A stretch of DNA of 36,300 nucleotides from Pelagibacteraceae bacterium AG-414-E02 (GCA_003214615.1 QCLK01000004.1:1-36300), one strand, 5' to 3'. Shown: positions 19,660 to 28,488, numbered from the stretch's first letter. Notes: generated by a model from the sequence alone, not told the origin. Numbers and translations: made by a program.

Positions 19660-22600
19660 CTATAATTCTGTAGGAATAGGTTTTTCTTTATCAATATTAT
19701 ATTTCTTCATTGCCTTCTCAGCATGCTTTGATGGAATAAGCTGTTCTTTAGCTAGTGCACTCAATGCATATGTAACGATATGTTCTTTATCAACTTCAAA
19801 AAATTTTCTTAATTTTTTTCTACTGTCACTTCTTCCATATCCATCAGTTCCGAATGAATAAAATGGTTTCGAAAGATAGGGTCTTATTTGATCCGCATAA
19901 CTTCTCATATAATCGGAGGCAGCAATAATTGGGCCATCTCTTTCGTTTAAGCATTGTTGCACATATGATTTTTCTGGTTTTTCCCCGGGGTTAAGAAGAT
20001 TTTTTCTTTCTGTCTCCATCCCTTCTCTTCTTAATTCATTAAAACTTGTTATGCTCCAAACATCACTATCGACACCATAATCTTTACTTAGAACTTCTGC
20101 TGCTGCTAACATTTCTCTCAATATTGTTCCACATCCCAGTAATTGAATTTTAATTTTTCCTTTATTATTAAATTCCTTAAACAAATACATTCCTTTAAGT
20201 ATGCCTTTTTCACAATCTCTTGGAATTGATGGGTGCTTATAATTTTCATTCATTACAGTTACATAATAAAAAATATTTTCTTGTTTATCATGCATTCTGG
20301 TTAACCCTTCTTTTAAAATCACTGCTAGTTCATAAGCAAAGGTAGGATCGTAGCTAACACAATTCGGAATGGTTGATGCAAGTAAATGACTATGCCCATC
20401 CTGGTGTTGTAAACCTTCCCCTGCTAAAGTTGTTCTGCCTGCTGTTGCTCCTATTAAGAATCCTCTCGTTTGAGAATCTCCAGCTGCCCAAATCAAATCC
20501 ATAACTCTTTGAAAACCAAACATAGAGTAAAAGGTATAGATCGGTATCATTTCTAAATCGTGATTAGTGTAAGATGTGCCTGCCGCTATCCATGAGGATA
20601 TTGATCCTGATTCTGTAATTCCTTCTTCTAAAACTTGACCCTTTTTGTCTTCTTTATAAGAACTAAGCTGTTTCGAATCTTCGGGTTCATATTTTTGTCC
20701 TTCATGTGCATAAATACCAATCTTTGAAAAAAAACCTTCCATTCCAAAAGTTCTAGCCTCGTCTGGAATAATTGGTACCAATCTTGAAGCAATATTTTTA
20801 TCTCTTAACAAACTGGTTAACATTCTTACAAGAGCCATTGTCGTGGACATTTCACGATCTCCTGAAGATTGAAGCATGTTTTCAAAAATATCTTTTGAAG
20901 GTTTTTTTATAGGTTTTGCATAAGAAGTCCGCTCTGGTAAATTTCCTCCAAGCTTCATTCTTCTTTCTTTGAGATATTTTATTTCTTCTGATTTTTCTCC
21001 TGGTTTGTAAAATTCAATATTTTTAACTTGCTTATCAGTAAGTGGGATATCAAATCGATCTCTATAATAAAGAAGATCTTCTTCTCCTAATTTTTTTTGT
21101 TGGTGAGTAGTATTGGTGCTTTCTCCAGATTTGCCCATACCATAGCCTTTGATTGTTTTAGCTAAAATAACTGTTGGCTGGCCTTTATTTTTCACTGCAG
21201 CATGGTAGGCGGCATAAACCTTGTGCGGGTCATGCCCTCCTCTGTTAAGTTTCCATACATCTCTGTCAGTCATGGATGATACTAAATCTTTTAGTTCAGG
21301 ATACTTACCAAAAAATTTCTCTCTTACATAAGCTCCTCCTTTGGCTTTAAAAGCTTGGTACTCCCCATCTACACACTCGTTCATTCTTCTTACTAATAAA
21401 CCACTTTTATCTTTTGCGATTAAAGGATCCCAATACGAGCCCCAAATTACTTTAATTACATTCCAACCTGCTCCTCTAAAAATGCCTTCTAATTCTTGAA
21501 TGATTTTTCCATTTCCCCTAACAGGTCCGTCTAATCTTTGTAGGTTACAATTAATAACAAATATTAAATTATCTAATTTTTCTCTTGCAGCTAACCCAAT
21601 AGCTCCTAAAGATTCAGGCTCATCCATTTCTCCATCACCAAGAAAGGCCCAAATTTTTCTATCTTCATTTTTTAATAAGCCTCTATTAATTAAATATTTT
21701 GTAAATCTGGCCTGGTAGATTGATAAAATTGGACCAAGACCCATTGATACCGTAGGGAATTGCCAAAATTTAGGCATTAACCAAGGATGCGGATAAGACG
21801 AAAGTCCATCAACACCTACTTCTTGTCTAAAATTACTTAATTGATTTGCGGTAAGTCTTCCTTCCAAAAAAGCTCTAGCATACATTCCTGGTGCGCTATG
21901 TCCTTGAAAATAAATTAAATCTCCTCCAAATTTATTATTTTTAGCTCTCCAAAAATGATTCATCCCCACATCGTAAAGTGTAGCGGCTGAAGCGAATGTT
22001 CCTATATGACCTCCAAGTTCTGGGTTTTTTTTATTTGCTTTGACAACCATGGCTGCAGCATTCCATCTGATTAGCGATCTTATTTTTCTCTCAATATTTT
22101 GATCACCGGTAGACTTAACTTCATTTTCGGGTGATATTGTATTTATATAAGGTGTATTTCGAGTTAGAGGTTTATTAGCACCTTCCTTATAAGTTTCATC
22201 TATCAGTTTTTTTAAAATATAAGTCGCTCTATCTGAACCATCCTTTGAAATAACTGCACTTAAAGAATCTAGCCATTCTTGAGTTTCTATTGGATCTATA
22301 TCTGATCCATTTGAACGAGCAGGGATTTTTTTTGCTTGTTTTTTTTCTTTTTGTTTGGGGATAGCAGATTCAGCTTGTTTAATAATTTTTTCAGTTTCTG
22401 GTAAAATTTCTTCATCTTTTAATATTAATGGTTCTATTTTTTTTTCTTTTATTTCCTTTATATTTGTCGACTTTTCTGTTTCCTTAGAAGTGTCAGTTTC
22501 AATAATAGCTAATACACTTCCTTTTGAAACTTTATCGCCTATTTTTATTTCTAAAGACGAAATTTTTCCCGCATAAGGTGATGGCACTTCTACACTAGAT

Positions 22601-22725
22601 TTATCGCTTTCTAATGTCACAATTGGATCATTTTTTTTAATTACAGCTCCAGGCTTTGTAAGAACTTCAATTATCTCAACGTTTTCAAAGTCACCTATAT
22701 CTGGAACAGTTATTTTTGATGTCAT
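19660..22725 (-). CDS. aceE: Pyruvate dehydrogenase E1 (homodimeric) with N-terminal lipoyl domain
   Basis: 1021 residues, about 135 longer than E. coli AceE (887). Residues 1-79 are a biotinyl/lipoyl domain with the acceptor Lys42 in VTLESDKSSVEVP. Residues about 80-140 are a Lys/Glu/Pro/Ala-rich flexible linker. The homodimeric E1 starts near 141 (DIDPIETQEWLDSL) and runs to the end. The thiamine diphosphate motif is visible as GDGEMDEPES followed by NCNLQRLDGPV. The enzyme decarboxylates pyruvate and reductively acetylates lipoyl groups. Here the acceptor would be on its own chain, since the adjacent AceF has none. aceE and aceF form an operon with a 2-bp gap. The 290-bp region upstream is shared with the tRNA genes. 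Confidence 0.96.
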   Translation of the reverse strand: MTSKITVPDIGDFENVEIIEVLTKPGAVIKKNDPIVTLESDKSSVEVPSPYAGKISSLEIKIGDKVSKGSVLAIIETDTSKETEKSTNIKEIKEKKIEPLILKDEEILPETEKIIKQAESAIPKQKEKKQAKKIPARSNGSDIDPIETQEWLDSLSAVISKDGSDRATYILKKLIDETYKEGANKPLTRNTPYINTISPENEVKSTGDQNIERKIRSLIRWNAAAMVVKANKKNPELGGHIGTFASAATLYDVGMNHFWRAKNNKFGGDLIYFQGHSAPGMYARAFLEGRLTANQLSNFRQEVGVDGLSSYPHPWLMPKFWQFPTVSMGLGPILSIYQARFTKYLINRGLLKNEDRKIWAFLGDGEMDEPESLGAIGLAAREKLDNLIFVINCNLQRLDGPVRGNGKIIQELEGIFRGAGWNVIKVIWGSYWDPLIAKDKSGLLVRRMNECVDGEYQAFKAKGGAYVREKFFGKYPELKDLVSSMTDRDVWKLNRGGHDPHKVYAAYHAAVKNKGQPTVILAKTIKGYGMGKSGESTNTTHQQKKLGEEDLLYYRDRFDIPLTDKQVKNIEFYKPGEKSEEIKYLKERRMKLGGNLPERTSYAKPIKKPSKDIFENMLQSSGDREMSTTMALVRMLTSLLRDKNIASRLVPIIPDEARTFGMEGFFSKIGIYAHEGQKYEPEDSKQLSSYKEDKKGQVLEEGITESGSISSWIAAGTSYTNHDLEMIPIYTFYSMFGFQRVMDLIWAAGDSQTRGFLIGATAGRTTLAGEGLQHQDGHSHLLASTIPNCVSYDPTFAYELAVILKEGLTRMHDKQENIFYYVTVMNENYKHPSIPRDCEKGILKGMYLFKEFNNKGKIKIQLLGCGTILREMLAAAEVLSKDYGVDSDVWSITSFNELRREGMETERKNLLNPGEKPEKSYVQQCLNERDGPIIAASDYMRSYADQIRPYLSKPFYSFGTDGYGRSDSRKKLRKFFEVDKEHIVTYALSALAKEQLIPSKHAEKAMKKYNIDKEKPIPTEL

Positions 22726-23015
22726 AATTGATGTTTTATTTATACCACAATTTCATCCATTTTCAGCCATGTAAATATTCACACTTAAAACATGACCTTA
22801 ATTATAAGAAATATCGAAAAAATATTTCAACTAAAATATAAAAATTTAGATGGAAAATTTTGGATACAAAAAGTAATTTTAAAAAAATATTTAAAAAGTA
22901 ATTAACAGTTTAGTAATACACGCGTTGTGTTTCCTATTTCTCATTAACAATTTGGTAAAATAGCCTAGAAAGGCGCTTCAAATAAGGCATTTTCTTTGAT
23001 AAGAAACGCTAGGTA
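22726..23015. other. Intergenic region between aceE and tRNA-Arg
   Basis: 290 bp, very A+T-rich. On the minus strand a TATAAA lies about 15 nt before the aceE ATG and could be its -10 box, without a convincing -35. On the plus strand a TAAAAT at 22956-22961 could serve the tRNA genes, again without a good -35. A 37-codon ATG ORF (22792-22905) has no SD and no recognisable features. Nothing else could be supported here. Confidence 0.4.
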
Positions 23016-23092
23016 GGGCCCTTAGCTCAATTGGATAGAGCGCTACGCTACGGACGTGGAGGTTGAGGGTTCAAGTCCTTCAGGGCCCGCCA
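23016..23092 (+). tRNA. tRNA-Arg(ACG)
   Basis: The acceptor stem GGGCCCT (23016-23022) pairs with AGGGCCC (23082-23088), followed by discriminator G and an encoded CCA. The anticodon stem CTACG/CGTGG holds the loop CTACGGA, giving anticodon ACG. Its first base is expected to be deaminated to inosine to read CGU/CGC/CGA. The T arm contains GGGTTCAAGTCC. It lies 45 bp before tRNA-Lys and is probably in the same transcript. Confidence 0.97.
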
Positions 23093-23137
23093 GAATTAAA
23101 AATGAAAGAACTGGCTATAAATTTTTATAAATTTGGC

Positions 23138-23213
23138 GGACTGTTAGCTCAGTTGGTAGAGCGGATGACTCTTAATCATTAGGTCGTGGGTTCGACTCCC
23201 ACACAGTCCACCA
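23138..23213 (+). tRNA. tRNA-Lys(CTT)
   Basis: The acceptor stem GGACTGT (23138-23144) pairs with ACAGTCC (23203-23209), followed by discriminator A and an encoded CCA. The anticodon stem GATGA/TCATT holds the loop CTCTTAA, giving anticodon CTT (Lys, AAG). The D arm AGCTCAGTTGGTAGAGC and T arm GTGGGTTCGACTCCCAC are canonical. Confidence 0.97.
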
Positions 23214-23231
23214 TAGATTAAAAGGTTAAAA

Positions 23232-23333
23232 ATGAATTTTAATTGGGTTACAAAAATACCTTTGCAAAAAGCTGTTATATATTTTTTTATTTTAATTTTA
23301 ATATTTATATTAATATTAACACTAATATTTTGA
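23232..23333 (+). CDS. Possible 33-residue single-span membrane peptide
   Basis: An ATG at 23232 opens a 33-codon frame ending in TGA at 23331-23333, between tRNA-Lys and the thioesterase gene (7 bp before its ATG). The peptide has a short polar, mildly basic N-terminus (MNFNWVTKIPLQKA) and then about 19 uninterrupted residues of Ile, Leu, Phe and Tyr, the shape of a single-pass membrane peptide. There is no convincing SD. A+T-rich DNA easily encodes runs of Ile/Leu/Phe, so this may be chance. Confidence 0.3.
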   Translation: MNFNWVTKIPLQKAVIYFFILILIFILILTLIF

Positions 23334-23340
23334 AAAAATT

Positions 23341-23760
23341 ATGGATACTAAATTTGAACAAATAAGTCTTAAGCCAGGTTTCATGAAACACAATGGTGGA
23401 CTTTTATTTAGAACTGTTTCGGAAAAAGAATATCAGTTTAAAACTACTATCAAAGAAAATCACCTTAATGCCGCTGGCATTACACATGGTGGTTTTATTG
23501 CAGCAGTAGTTGATGCTGGTGCTGGTACTGCAGCTCATCGGGCTGCAGGCAAAGAACCATGTGTAACTATTTCTTTAGAATTAAAATTTATTTCTCCAGT
23601 TAAACTGGGTCAAGAATTAATAGGAACTACCAAAATACAAAAAAAAACTAAATCAATGATTTTTTTAACATGTGAATTAAAAACTTCTGATAAAATTGTT
23701 GCTACAGCATCTGGCGTGTGGAAAATATTAAAATTAACTGGAGCTGGTCCAGGCGGTTAA
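23341..23760 (+). CDS. PaaI-like hotdog-fold acyl-CoA thioesterase
   Basis: 139 residues forming one hotdog domain. The catalytic region reads HLNAAGITHGGFIAAVVDAG, with His41-Leu-Asn43, the His49-Gly-Gly motif at the helix start, and Asp58 as the likely general base, as in 4HBT/PaaI thioesterases. It should hydrolyse an acyl-CoA in the cytoplasm; the acyl group is unknown. It follows the two tRNA genes on the same strand. Its stop is 1 bp from the stop of the convergent TRAP permease gene. Confidence 0.87.
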   Translation: MDTKFEQISLKPGFMKHNGGLLFRTVSEKEYQFKTTIKENHLNAAGITHGGFIAAVVDAGAGTAAHRAAGKEPCVTISLELKFISPVKLGQELIGTTKIQKKTKSMIFLTCELKTSDKIVATASGVWKILKLTGAGPGG

Positions 23761-23761
23761 A

Positions 23762-26104
23762 TTACAAAATGGGTTTTCTTCTATAATTTAAAAAACCAAA
23801 ACCAACTAAAAATAATAAAGCAAATGGATAAACAATTGCTTTATTGGGCCTATCTAAATTTTCAATTTTGAATTCAGTAATTATATCTCCCATTTCCATA
23901 CCATCTTTCTTAGCTAGACCCTTCCAGTCAAGTGTATCTATTGTCGTTTTACCTTCTTGGTCAATTAAACTAATGCCATAATCTTTTAGTGAATAATTTT
24001 CATCAAAACTGCTACTTTCAATCACAAAAAGTTTATATCTTTCGCCATAGTCAGTATTTCTTGTTACTTTTATATGGACATCATGGTCAGGTTTTAAGGT
24101 AACCATTTCTAAATTATTTATTTGTAATGGAGAGTATTCAAATTTTGGATAGAACTTATCCATAACATAATCAGGTCTTAAAAATGATAAAGAAATTAAT
24201 AGAAAAGCAACTATTTCATACCATCTCATTTTATTAACGAACCAAGCTTGGGTAGCTGCTGTAAATACTAGTATGCCAATTAAAGAAGTTATAATGACTA
24301 CTAAACCGTGCCAAATATTTTCTATACCTATTAAAAGAAGCTCGTGATTAAACAAGAATACAATAGGAAGAATGGCTGTCCTTAAACTATACCAAAAAGC
24401 TTGAACTCCAGTTCTGAGAGGATCTCCTCCCGAAATGCCTGCTGCAGCATACGATGCAAGGCCTACCGGAGGAGTTACGTCCGCCATTAACCCAAAATAA
24501 AATACAAATAGGTGAACTGCTATAAGTGGAAATATATATCCTGAGGCATTACCTACGTCCACTAAAACCATAGACATTAATGATGCTACAACAACATAGT
24601 TTGCTGTTGTGGGAAGTCCCATACCTAACAACAAGCACAGAACTATAGTTAATAATATTAAAATTACGACATTATCTTTAGCAATAGATTCTATTACGAT
24701 AATTAAATTTGTACTTAAACCTGTGGAACCTACAGCTCCAACGATTACTCCTGCAGTTGCAATAGCAATTCCAACCGCCACCATATTTATTGCTCCCTTT
24801 TCAAATCCTACAATAGTTTGATTAAACCAAATTTTTAAAGCATCTTTGAAATTTGATTCTTTTCTTGATTGAAATAATTTATTTATTAGGTTAACCAAAA
24901 TTAATGCGATGGTTGCATAAAAAATTGAATAAGAAGCTGTAAAACGAAGAACAACCAATAAATATATTAAAACAAAAATTGGAATTAAAAAATGTAAGCC
25001 AGCTAAAAAGGTTTTTTTAAGATGAGGTACATCTTTTTCTTCCATTCCTTTTAGATTTAATTTTAAAGCTTCAAGGTGTGAAATATAAAATAAAGCTATG
25101 TAAGATATAACTGCTGGCAAAAATGCATGTTTTACAACTTCAAAATAAGTAACTCCTATAAAACTTGCCATGACAAAAGCGGCTGCTCCCATAACTGGAG
25201 GCATTATTTGACCATTAACTGATGACGATACTTCTATTGCTCCTGCTTTTTCTTTTGAGAACCCAGTTTTTTTCATAATCGGGATGGTGAAGGTTCCTGT
25301 AGTAACTGTATTTGCAACTGAAGAACCAGATATCATGCCGGTCATACCTGATCCTAATATAGCTGCCTTAGCTGGCCCTCCTCTCATTTTTCCAACCATA
25401 GCAAAAGCCAAATCCAGAAAATATTTACCTCCACCCGCTGTCTCTAAAAGTGCTCCAAATAAAACAAACAAAAATATAAAATCTACCGACACCCCAATAG
25501 GAATTCCAAATATAGCTTCTTGATCAAACCATTGAAATCCAACAAGTCTCTTTAATGAAAGTCCTCCATGAGAAATTATATCAGGAGCATATTGTCCAAA
25601 ATAAGAAAATAATAAGAAAATTATTGCTATTATAGCTAAAGGTTTTCCTATTACTCTTCTGGTTGCCTCAAGTAAAATTAAAATTCCAATTGTTCCAATA
25701 ATTAATTCAATTGGTACATTAATATTTTCACCTAAAGTGATGTTTAAAAGAACTCCTCCCCTGTCTATAAGTTGGTCATAAAAAAAATAAATATATAAAC
25801 AACAAAAAGATGCAACTATACTTATAAAAATATCAAAAACTGAAATTTTTTTACCGCGTGAAATTGGAAATATTAGAAATGCTAGTAATAAAGCAAAACC
25901 TAAATGAATTGCTCTAGCTGGCAAACCTTTGAACATTCCAATATTAAATATAAATGGAAATGGTGATGCGTACCAAAGTTGAAATAAGGACCAAATAATT
26001 GCTATAGCAGCAACAATTTTTAAATGTAATCCTGTCAGATTTCTAGTGGGTGATAAATCTTCGTGAATTTTGCTTTTAATTTTTGTATTAGTTTCTTGAT
26101 TCAT
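23762..26104 (-). CDS. Fused TRAP transporter permease (small and large subunits, TAXI-associated)
   Basis: 780 residues from the ATG at 26104. An in-frame TTG at 26140 would add 12 residues, but it lies inside a terminator hairpin, so I reject it. The N-terminal part has about four spans (DctQ-like). The large part is DctM-like, with GSGMTGMISGSSVANTVTTG and GLPTTANYVVVASL typical of the substrate/Na+ pathway. The C-terminal ~170 residues form the extra module of this subfamily (DUF3394-type), with a PDZ-like stretch GLAKKDGMEMGDII and a final span. It would import an organic acid using the Na+ gradient with the TAXI binding protein encoded just upstream. Substrate is unknown. Confidence 0.92.
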   Translation of the reverse strand: MNQETNTKIKSKIHEDLSPTRNLTGLHLKIVAAIAIIWSLFQLWYASPFPFIFNIGMFKGLPARAIHLGFALLLAFLIFPISRGKKISVFDIFISIVASFCCLYIYFFYDQLIDRGGVLLNITLGENINVPIELIIGTIGILILLEATRRVIGKPLAIIAIIFLLFSYFGQYAPDIISHGGLSLKRLVGFQWFDQEAIFGIPIGVSVDFIFLFVLFGALLETAGGGKYFLDLAFAMVGKMRGGPAKAAILGSGMTGMISGSSVANTVTTGTFTIPIMKKTGFSKEKAGAIEVSSSVNGQIMPPVMGAAAFVMASFIGVTYFEVVKHAFLPAVISYIALFYISHLEALKLNLKGMEEKDVPHLKKTFLAGLHFLIPIFVLIYLLVVLRFTASYSIFYATIALILVNLINKLFQSRKESNFKDALKIWFNQTIVGFEKGAINMVAVGIAIATAGVIVGAVGSTGLSTNLIIVIESIAKDNVVILILLTIVLCLLLGMGLPTTANYVVVASLMSMVLVDVGNASGYIFPLIAVHLFVFYFGLMADVTPPVGLASYAAAGISGGDPLRTGVQAFWYSLRTAILPIVFLFNHELLLIGIENIWHGLVVIITSLIGILVFTAATQAWFVNKMRWYEIVAFLLISLSFLRPDYVMDKFYPKFEYSPLQINNLEMVTLKPDHDVHIKVTRNTDYGERYKLFVIESSSFDENYSLKDYGISLIDQEGKTTIDTLDWKGLAKKDGMEMGDIITEFKIENLDRPNKAIVYPFALLFLVGFGFLNYRRKPIL

Positions 26105-26128
26105 TTGTAAAAGATACTTTACTATAAA

Positions 26129-26160
26129 AAAAAGGCCCAATAAATATATTGGGCCTTTTT
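26129..26160 (-). terminator. Intrinsic terminator/attenuator between TAXI receptor and TRAP permease genes
   Basis: A perfect 14-bp stem (arms AAAAAGGCCCAATA and TATTGGGCCTTTTT) with a 4-nt loop lies 21 bp after the receptor gene stop. On the minus strand it is followed by an uninterrupted T run, so it is a textbook intrinsic terminator in the direction of transcription. It lies 24 bp upstream of the permease ATG. It should let abundant receptor mRNA end here while some transcripts read on into the permease gene. Confidence 0.88.
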
Positions 26161-26181
26161 AATTTTAATTAAGTTTTTGGA

Positions 26182-27186
26182 TTACATTAATCCAGCTTCT
26201 TTATAGTATTTAATCGCACCAGGATGTAGCGGCGCAGATAAACCATCAGATATCATATTTTTCTTTTCTAATGGACCAAAAGCAGGATGTTGTGCTCTGA
26301 AAGCATCAAAATTTTCAAAAACAGCTTTTGTTACTAAGTAAACTAACTCTTCAGGAACATCAGCGCTAGTTACAACAGTAGCTTTAACACCAAAAGTAGT
26401 TACATCTTTTTTTTGTCCAGTGTAAGTACCAGCTGGTATTGTTGCTGCTGCATAATAGTCTGCACCATCAATTAAACCTTGTACAGGTCCGCCTGTAAGA
26501 TTAATTGGCAGAGCTTTTGCTCCACAAGTAGCGGCTTGTTCCATAGCACCATTTGGAAATCCTACTGAATAACCAAATGCATCTATTTTACCGTCACATA
26601 GTGCTTTTACTTGTTCTGATGAAGTTAATTCTGTTACTCCTTTAAAGTAACTATTATCAACTCCCATTGCTTTCATAAGCTCTTCCATGGTTCCTCTTTG
26701 ACCTGAACCAGGATTACCTATGTTAACAGTTTTACCTTTAAGACCTTTAAAGTCTTTAACTTTTGCTTTTTTTCTAGCCCAAATTTGGAAAGGTTCATTA
26801 TGAACTGAAAAAACAGCTCTTAAATTACCGAACTTTTTTCCTTCCCATTTACTTGAACCATTGACAGCATGAAATTGCCAGTCAGACTGAGCTACACCAA
26901 ATTGGAATTCTCCTTCTTTGATTTGTCCAATGTTGTAATTAGAACCTCCAGTTGACGGAGCAGTACATCTGTATGCTTTATTTGTACCTTTTTTTCTTCC
27001 ATGATCTGCACTTATCGCAAACTTGTGCATCATTTTACAAATCGCGTTACCAGTCTGAAAATAAACTCCAGTTGGTCCGCCTGTTCCTATTGTGAAGAAC
27101 TCTGCTGATTTTGCTATCGTTGCTAAAGGCGCAGATAGAGCAAACATCATTAAAGCTCCTGCAATAGTGGAAATAAACTTTCTCAT
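26182..27186 (-). CDS. TAXI-family TRAP transporter solute-binding protein
   Basis: 334 residues. A Sec signal peptide is clear: MRK, a hydrophobic core, and a likely cleavage after the KSA at 26-28. The mature protein starts with FFTIGTGGPTGVYFQTG, the hallmark of the TAXI (TRAP-associated extracytoplasmic immunogenic) family, and contains GNPGSGQRGT, typical of its ligand cleft. It would capture a substrate in the periplasm and hand it to the TRAP permease encoded next. It has one of the few strong SD-like sites in the window (GGGGG), fitting high expression. The 66 bp before it suggest a separate promoter from the aminotransferase gene. Ligand is unknown; some TAXI proteins bind glutamate or other dicarboxylates. 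Confidence 0.94.
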   Translation of the reverse strand: MRKFISTIAGALMMFALSAPLATIAKSAEFFTIGTGGPTGVYFQTGNAICKMMHKFAISADHGRKKGTNKAYRCTAPSTGGSNYNIGQIKEGEFQFGVAQSDWQFHAVNGSSKWEGKKFGNLRAVFSVHNEPFQIWARKKAKVKDFKGLKGKTVNIGNPGSGQRGTMEELMKAMGVDNSYFKGVTELTSSEQVKALCDGKIDAFGYSVGFPNGAMEQAATCGAKALPINLTGGPVQGLIDGADYYAAATIPAGTYTGQKKDVTTFGVKATVVTSADVPEELVYLVTKAVFENFDAFRAQHPAFGPLEKKNMISDGLSAPLHPGAIKYYKEAGLM

Positions 27187-27190
27187 TTTT

Positions 27191-27195
27191 CCCCC
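27191..27195 (-). promoter_or_regulatory. Strong SD of the TAXI receptor gene
   Basis: On the minus strand GGGGG lies about 4 nt before the ATG at 27186 and is flanked by A residues. Most genes in this window lack an SD, so this site suggests selection for high translation of the periplasmic receptor. Confidence 0.6.
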
Positions 27196-27252
27196 TTTTT
27201 AATTATTAATAATTAAATTTAATGTTAGAAGGATACCAACTTTAAAATGAAT

Positions 27253-28488
27253 CTAAAGTGAATTTGACCAATCTTTTAAAGCAGCCACGCCTGCAACTAT
27301 ATTTGGTGCGTTCTTTTCTAAATCAGCAGTATCTAGTTTTTTACTACCTAAAGTATTCTTCAAAAAATTACCACCATTAAAATCTGTATAGCTTAATCTC
27401 GCTAACATTTTACTGCTGTCTAATCCGAAATCACTTCCAGGAAGTAGGGCAACTCCTGTTTTATTTAAAATATCTTTACACATTTCAGATGATGAAGAAA
27501 AGTTAGCATTATTAAACTCTGGAAATAAATAAAATCCACCCTCAGGTTTTGAAATATTTATCACATTAGATCTTAAATTTTCATAAACATAATTAGCTGT
27601 AAAAGATAATATTTTTTTAACAGAATTTAAATATTTTGAATGATCGACTTTATATGCCTCTATTGCTGCATACTGTATCGGAGCACTTACAGAAGTAAAA
27701 GATTCGCTACAGAGTATTTTTAAACTATTTTTAAAATTTTCAAGTTGGTTTGGTATAGCAAAAAAACCAAGTCTCCAACCACCAGCTCCGCACCATTTGC
27801 TCAAACCAGTGCTAACAATGGTACCTTCAGGATAAAAATTTGAAATTGATTTGTATTGGCCGTTAAAATTAAGTTGAGAATATATCTCGTCAGATAATAT
27901 AATCACTTTATATTTTTTAGCTACCTCGGCAATTTCTTGCAAATTATTACACACTGTGCCGGATGGGTTATTTGGAGAATTTATAAAAAGTAATAAGCTT
28001 TCACTTTTAATATTTTTTATTTTATCTTCTAATTGTTTAGCTGTTGGAAACCAATTAGAATTTGATGAAGTTTGAATCCAGTGAACTTTATTTTTACCAA
28101 TAAGTGCCTGGGGTTGATATGAAACCCAACTAGGAGCAGGAAGCAATACATCTCCCTTAAAAATAATTTGAGTTAGAAGCATCAATTCTTTTGTGCCTGG
28201 TCCAATCACAATATTTTCTTTATTAAAATTATTATTGTTATTTTTGTTTAAATAATTAGCTATGGTAAATCTTAATTCTTCAAGACCTTGCATTGGAAGA
28301 TATCTATGCTTATCGGCATTATTTTTTAAAGCTAAAACTATACTATCAGGAATTGGAAATGGTGACTGGCCAAAACCAAACTTATAAATTTTTTTCCCAC
28401 TTTTTTCTAGTCTGCTGGATTCTTCGTTAATTGCTAAAGTAGCGGAAGGCTTCAATTTGGCTATTTGCTCTTTAATAATTTTATTCAT
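27253..28488 (-). CDS. PLP-dependent aminotransferase, class I/II
   Basis: 411 residues, fold type I. Key PLP residues can be placed: Asn174 in SPNNPSG, Asp200 and Tyr203 in SDEIYSQ, the Schiff-base Lys231 in STGLSKW, and the substrate-carboxylate-type Arg239 in GGWRLGF. It resembles the aspartate/aromatic aminotransferase group; amino acid preference is not readable. Its ATG overlaps the stop of the upstream acetoacetyl-CoA synthetase gene by 8 bases (ATGAATAA), so the two proteins are translationally coupled and probably serve one process. The TAXI-TRAP transporter genes follow on the same strand. Confidence 0.9.
   Translation of the reverse strand: MNKIIKEQIAKLKPSATLAINEESSRLEKSGKKIYKFGFGQSPFPIPDSIVLALKNNADKHRYLPMQGLEELRFTIANYLNKNNNNNFNKENIVIGPGTKELMLLTQIIFKGDVLLPAPSWVSYQPQALIGKNKVHWIQTSSNSNWFPTAKQLEDKIKNIKSESLLLFINSPNNPSGTVCNNLQEIAEVAKKYKVIILSDEIYSQLNFNGQYKSISNFYPEGTIVSTGLSKWCGAGGWRLGFFAIPNQLENFKNSLKILCSESFTSVSAPIQYAAIEAYKVDHSKYLNSVKKILSFTANYVYENLRSNVINISKPEGGFYLFPEFNNANFSSSSEMCKDILNKTGVALLPGSDFGLDSSKMLARLSYTDFNGGNFLKNTLGSKKLDTADLEKNAPNIVAGVAALKDWSNSL

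Noticed and set aside
19655-19662. Frameshift or lost lipoyl domain at the aceE/aceF junction
   Set aside because: Both frames are intact, the stop and start are 2 bp apart, and the lipoyl domain is found intact at the far (N-terminal) end of AceE.
22792-22905. 37-codon ATG ORF on the plus strand upstream of the tRNAs
   Set aside because: No SD, no recognisable motif, ordinary A+T-rich composition; expected by chance.
26105-26140. TTG start adding 12 residues to the TRAP permease
   Set aside because: These codons lie in and just after the terminator hairpin; the ATG at 26104 gives the expected cytoplasmic N-terminus.
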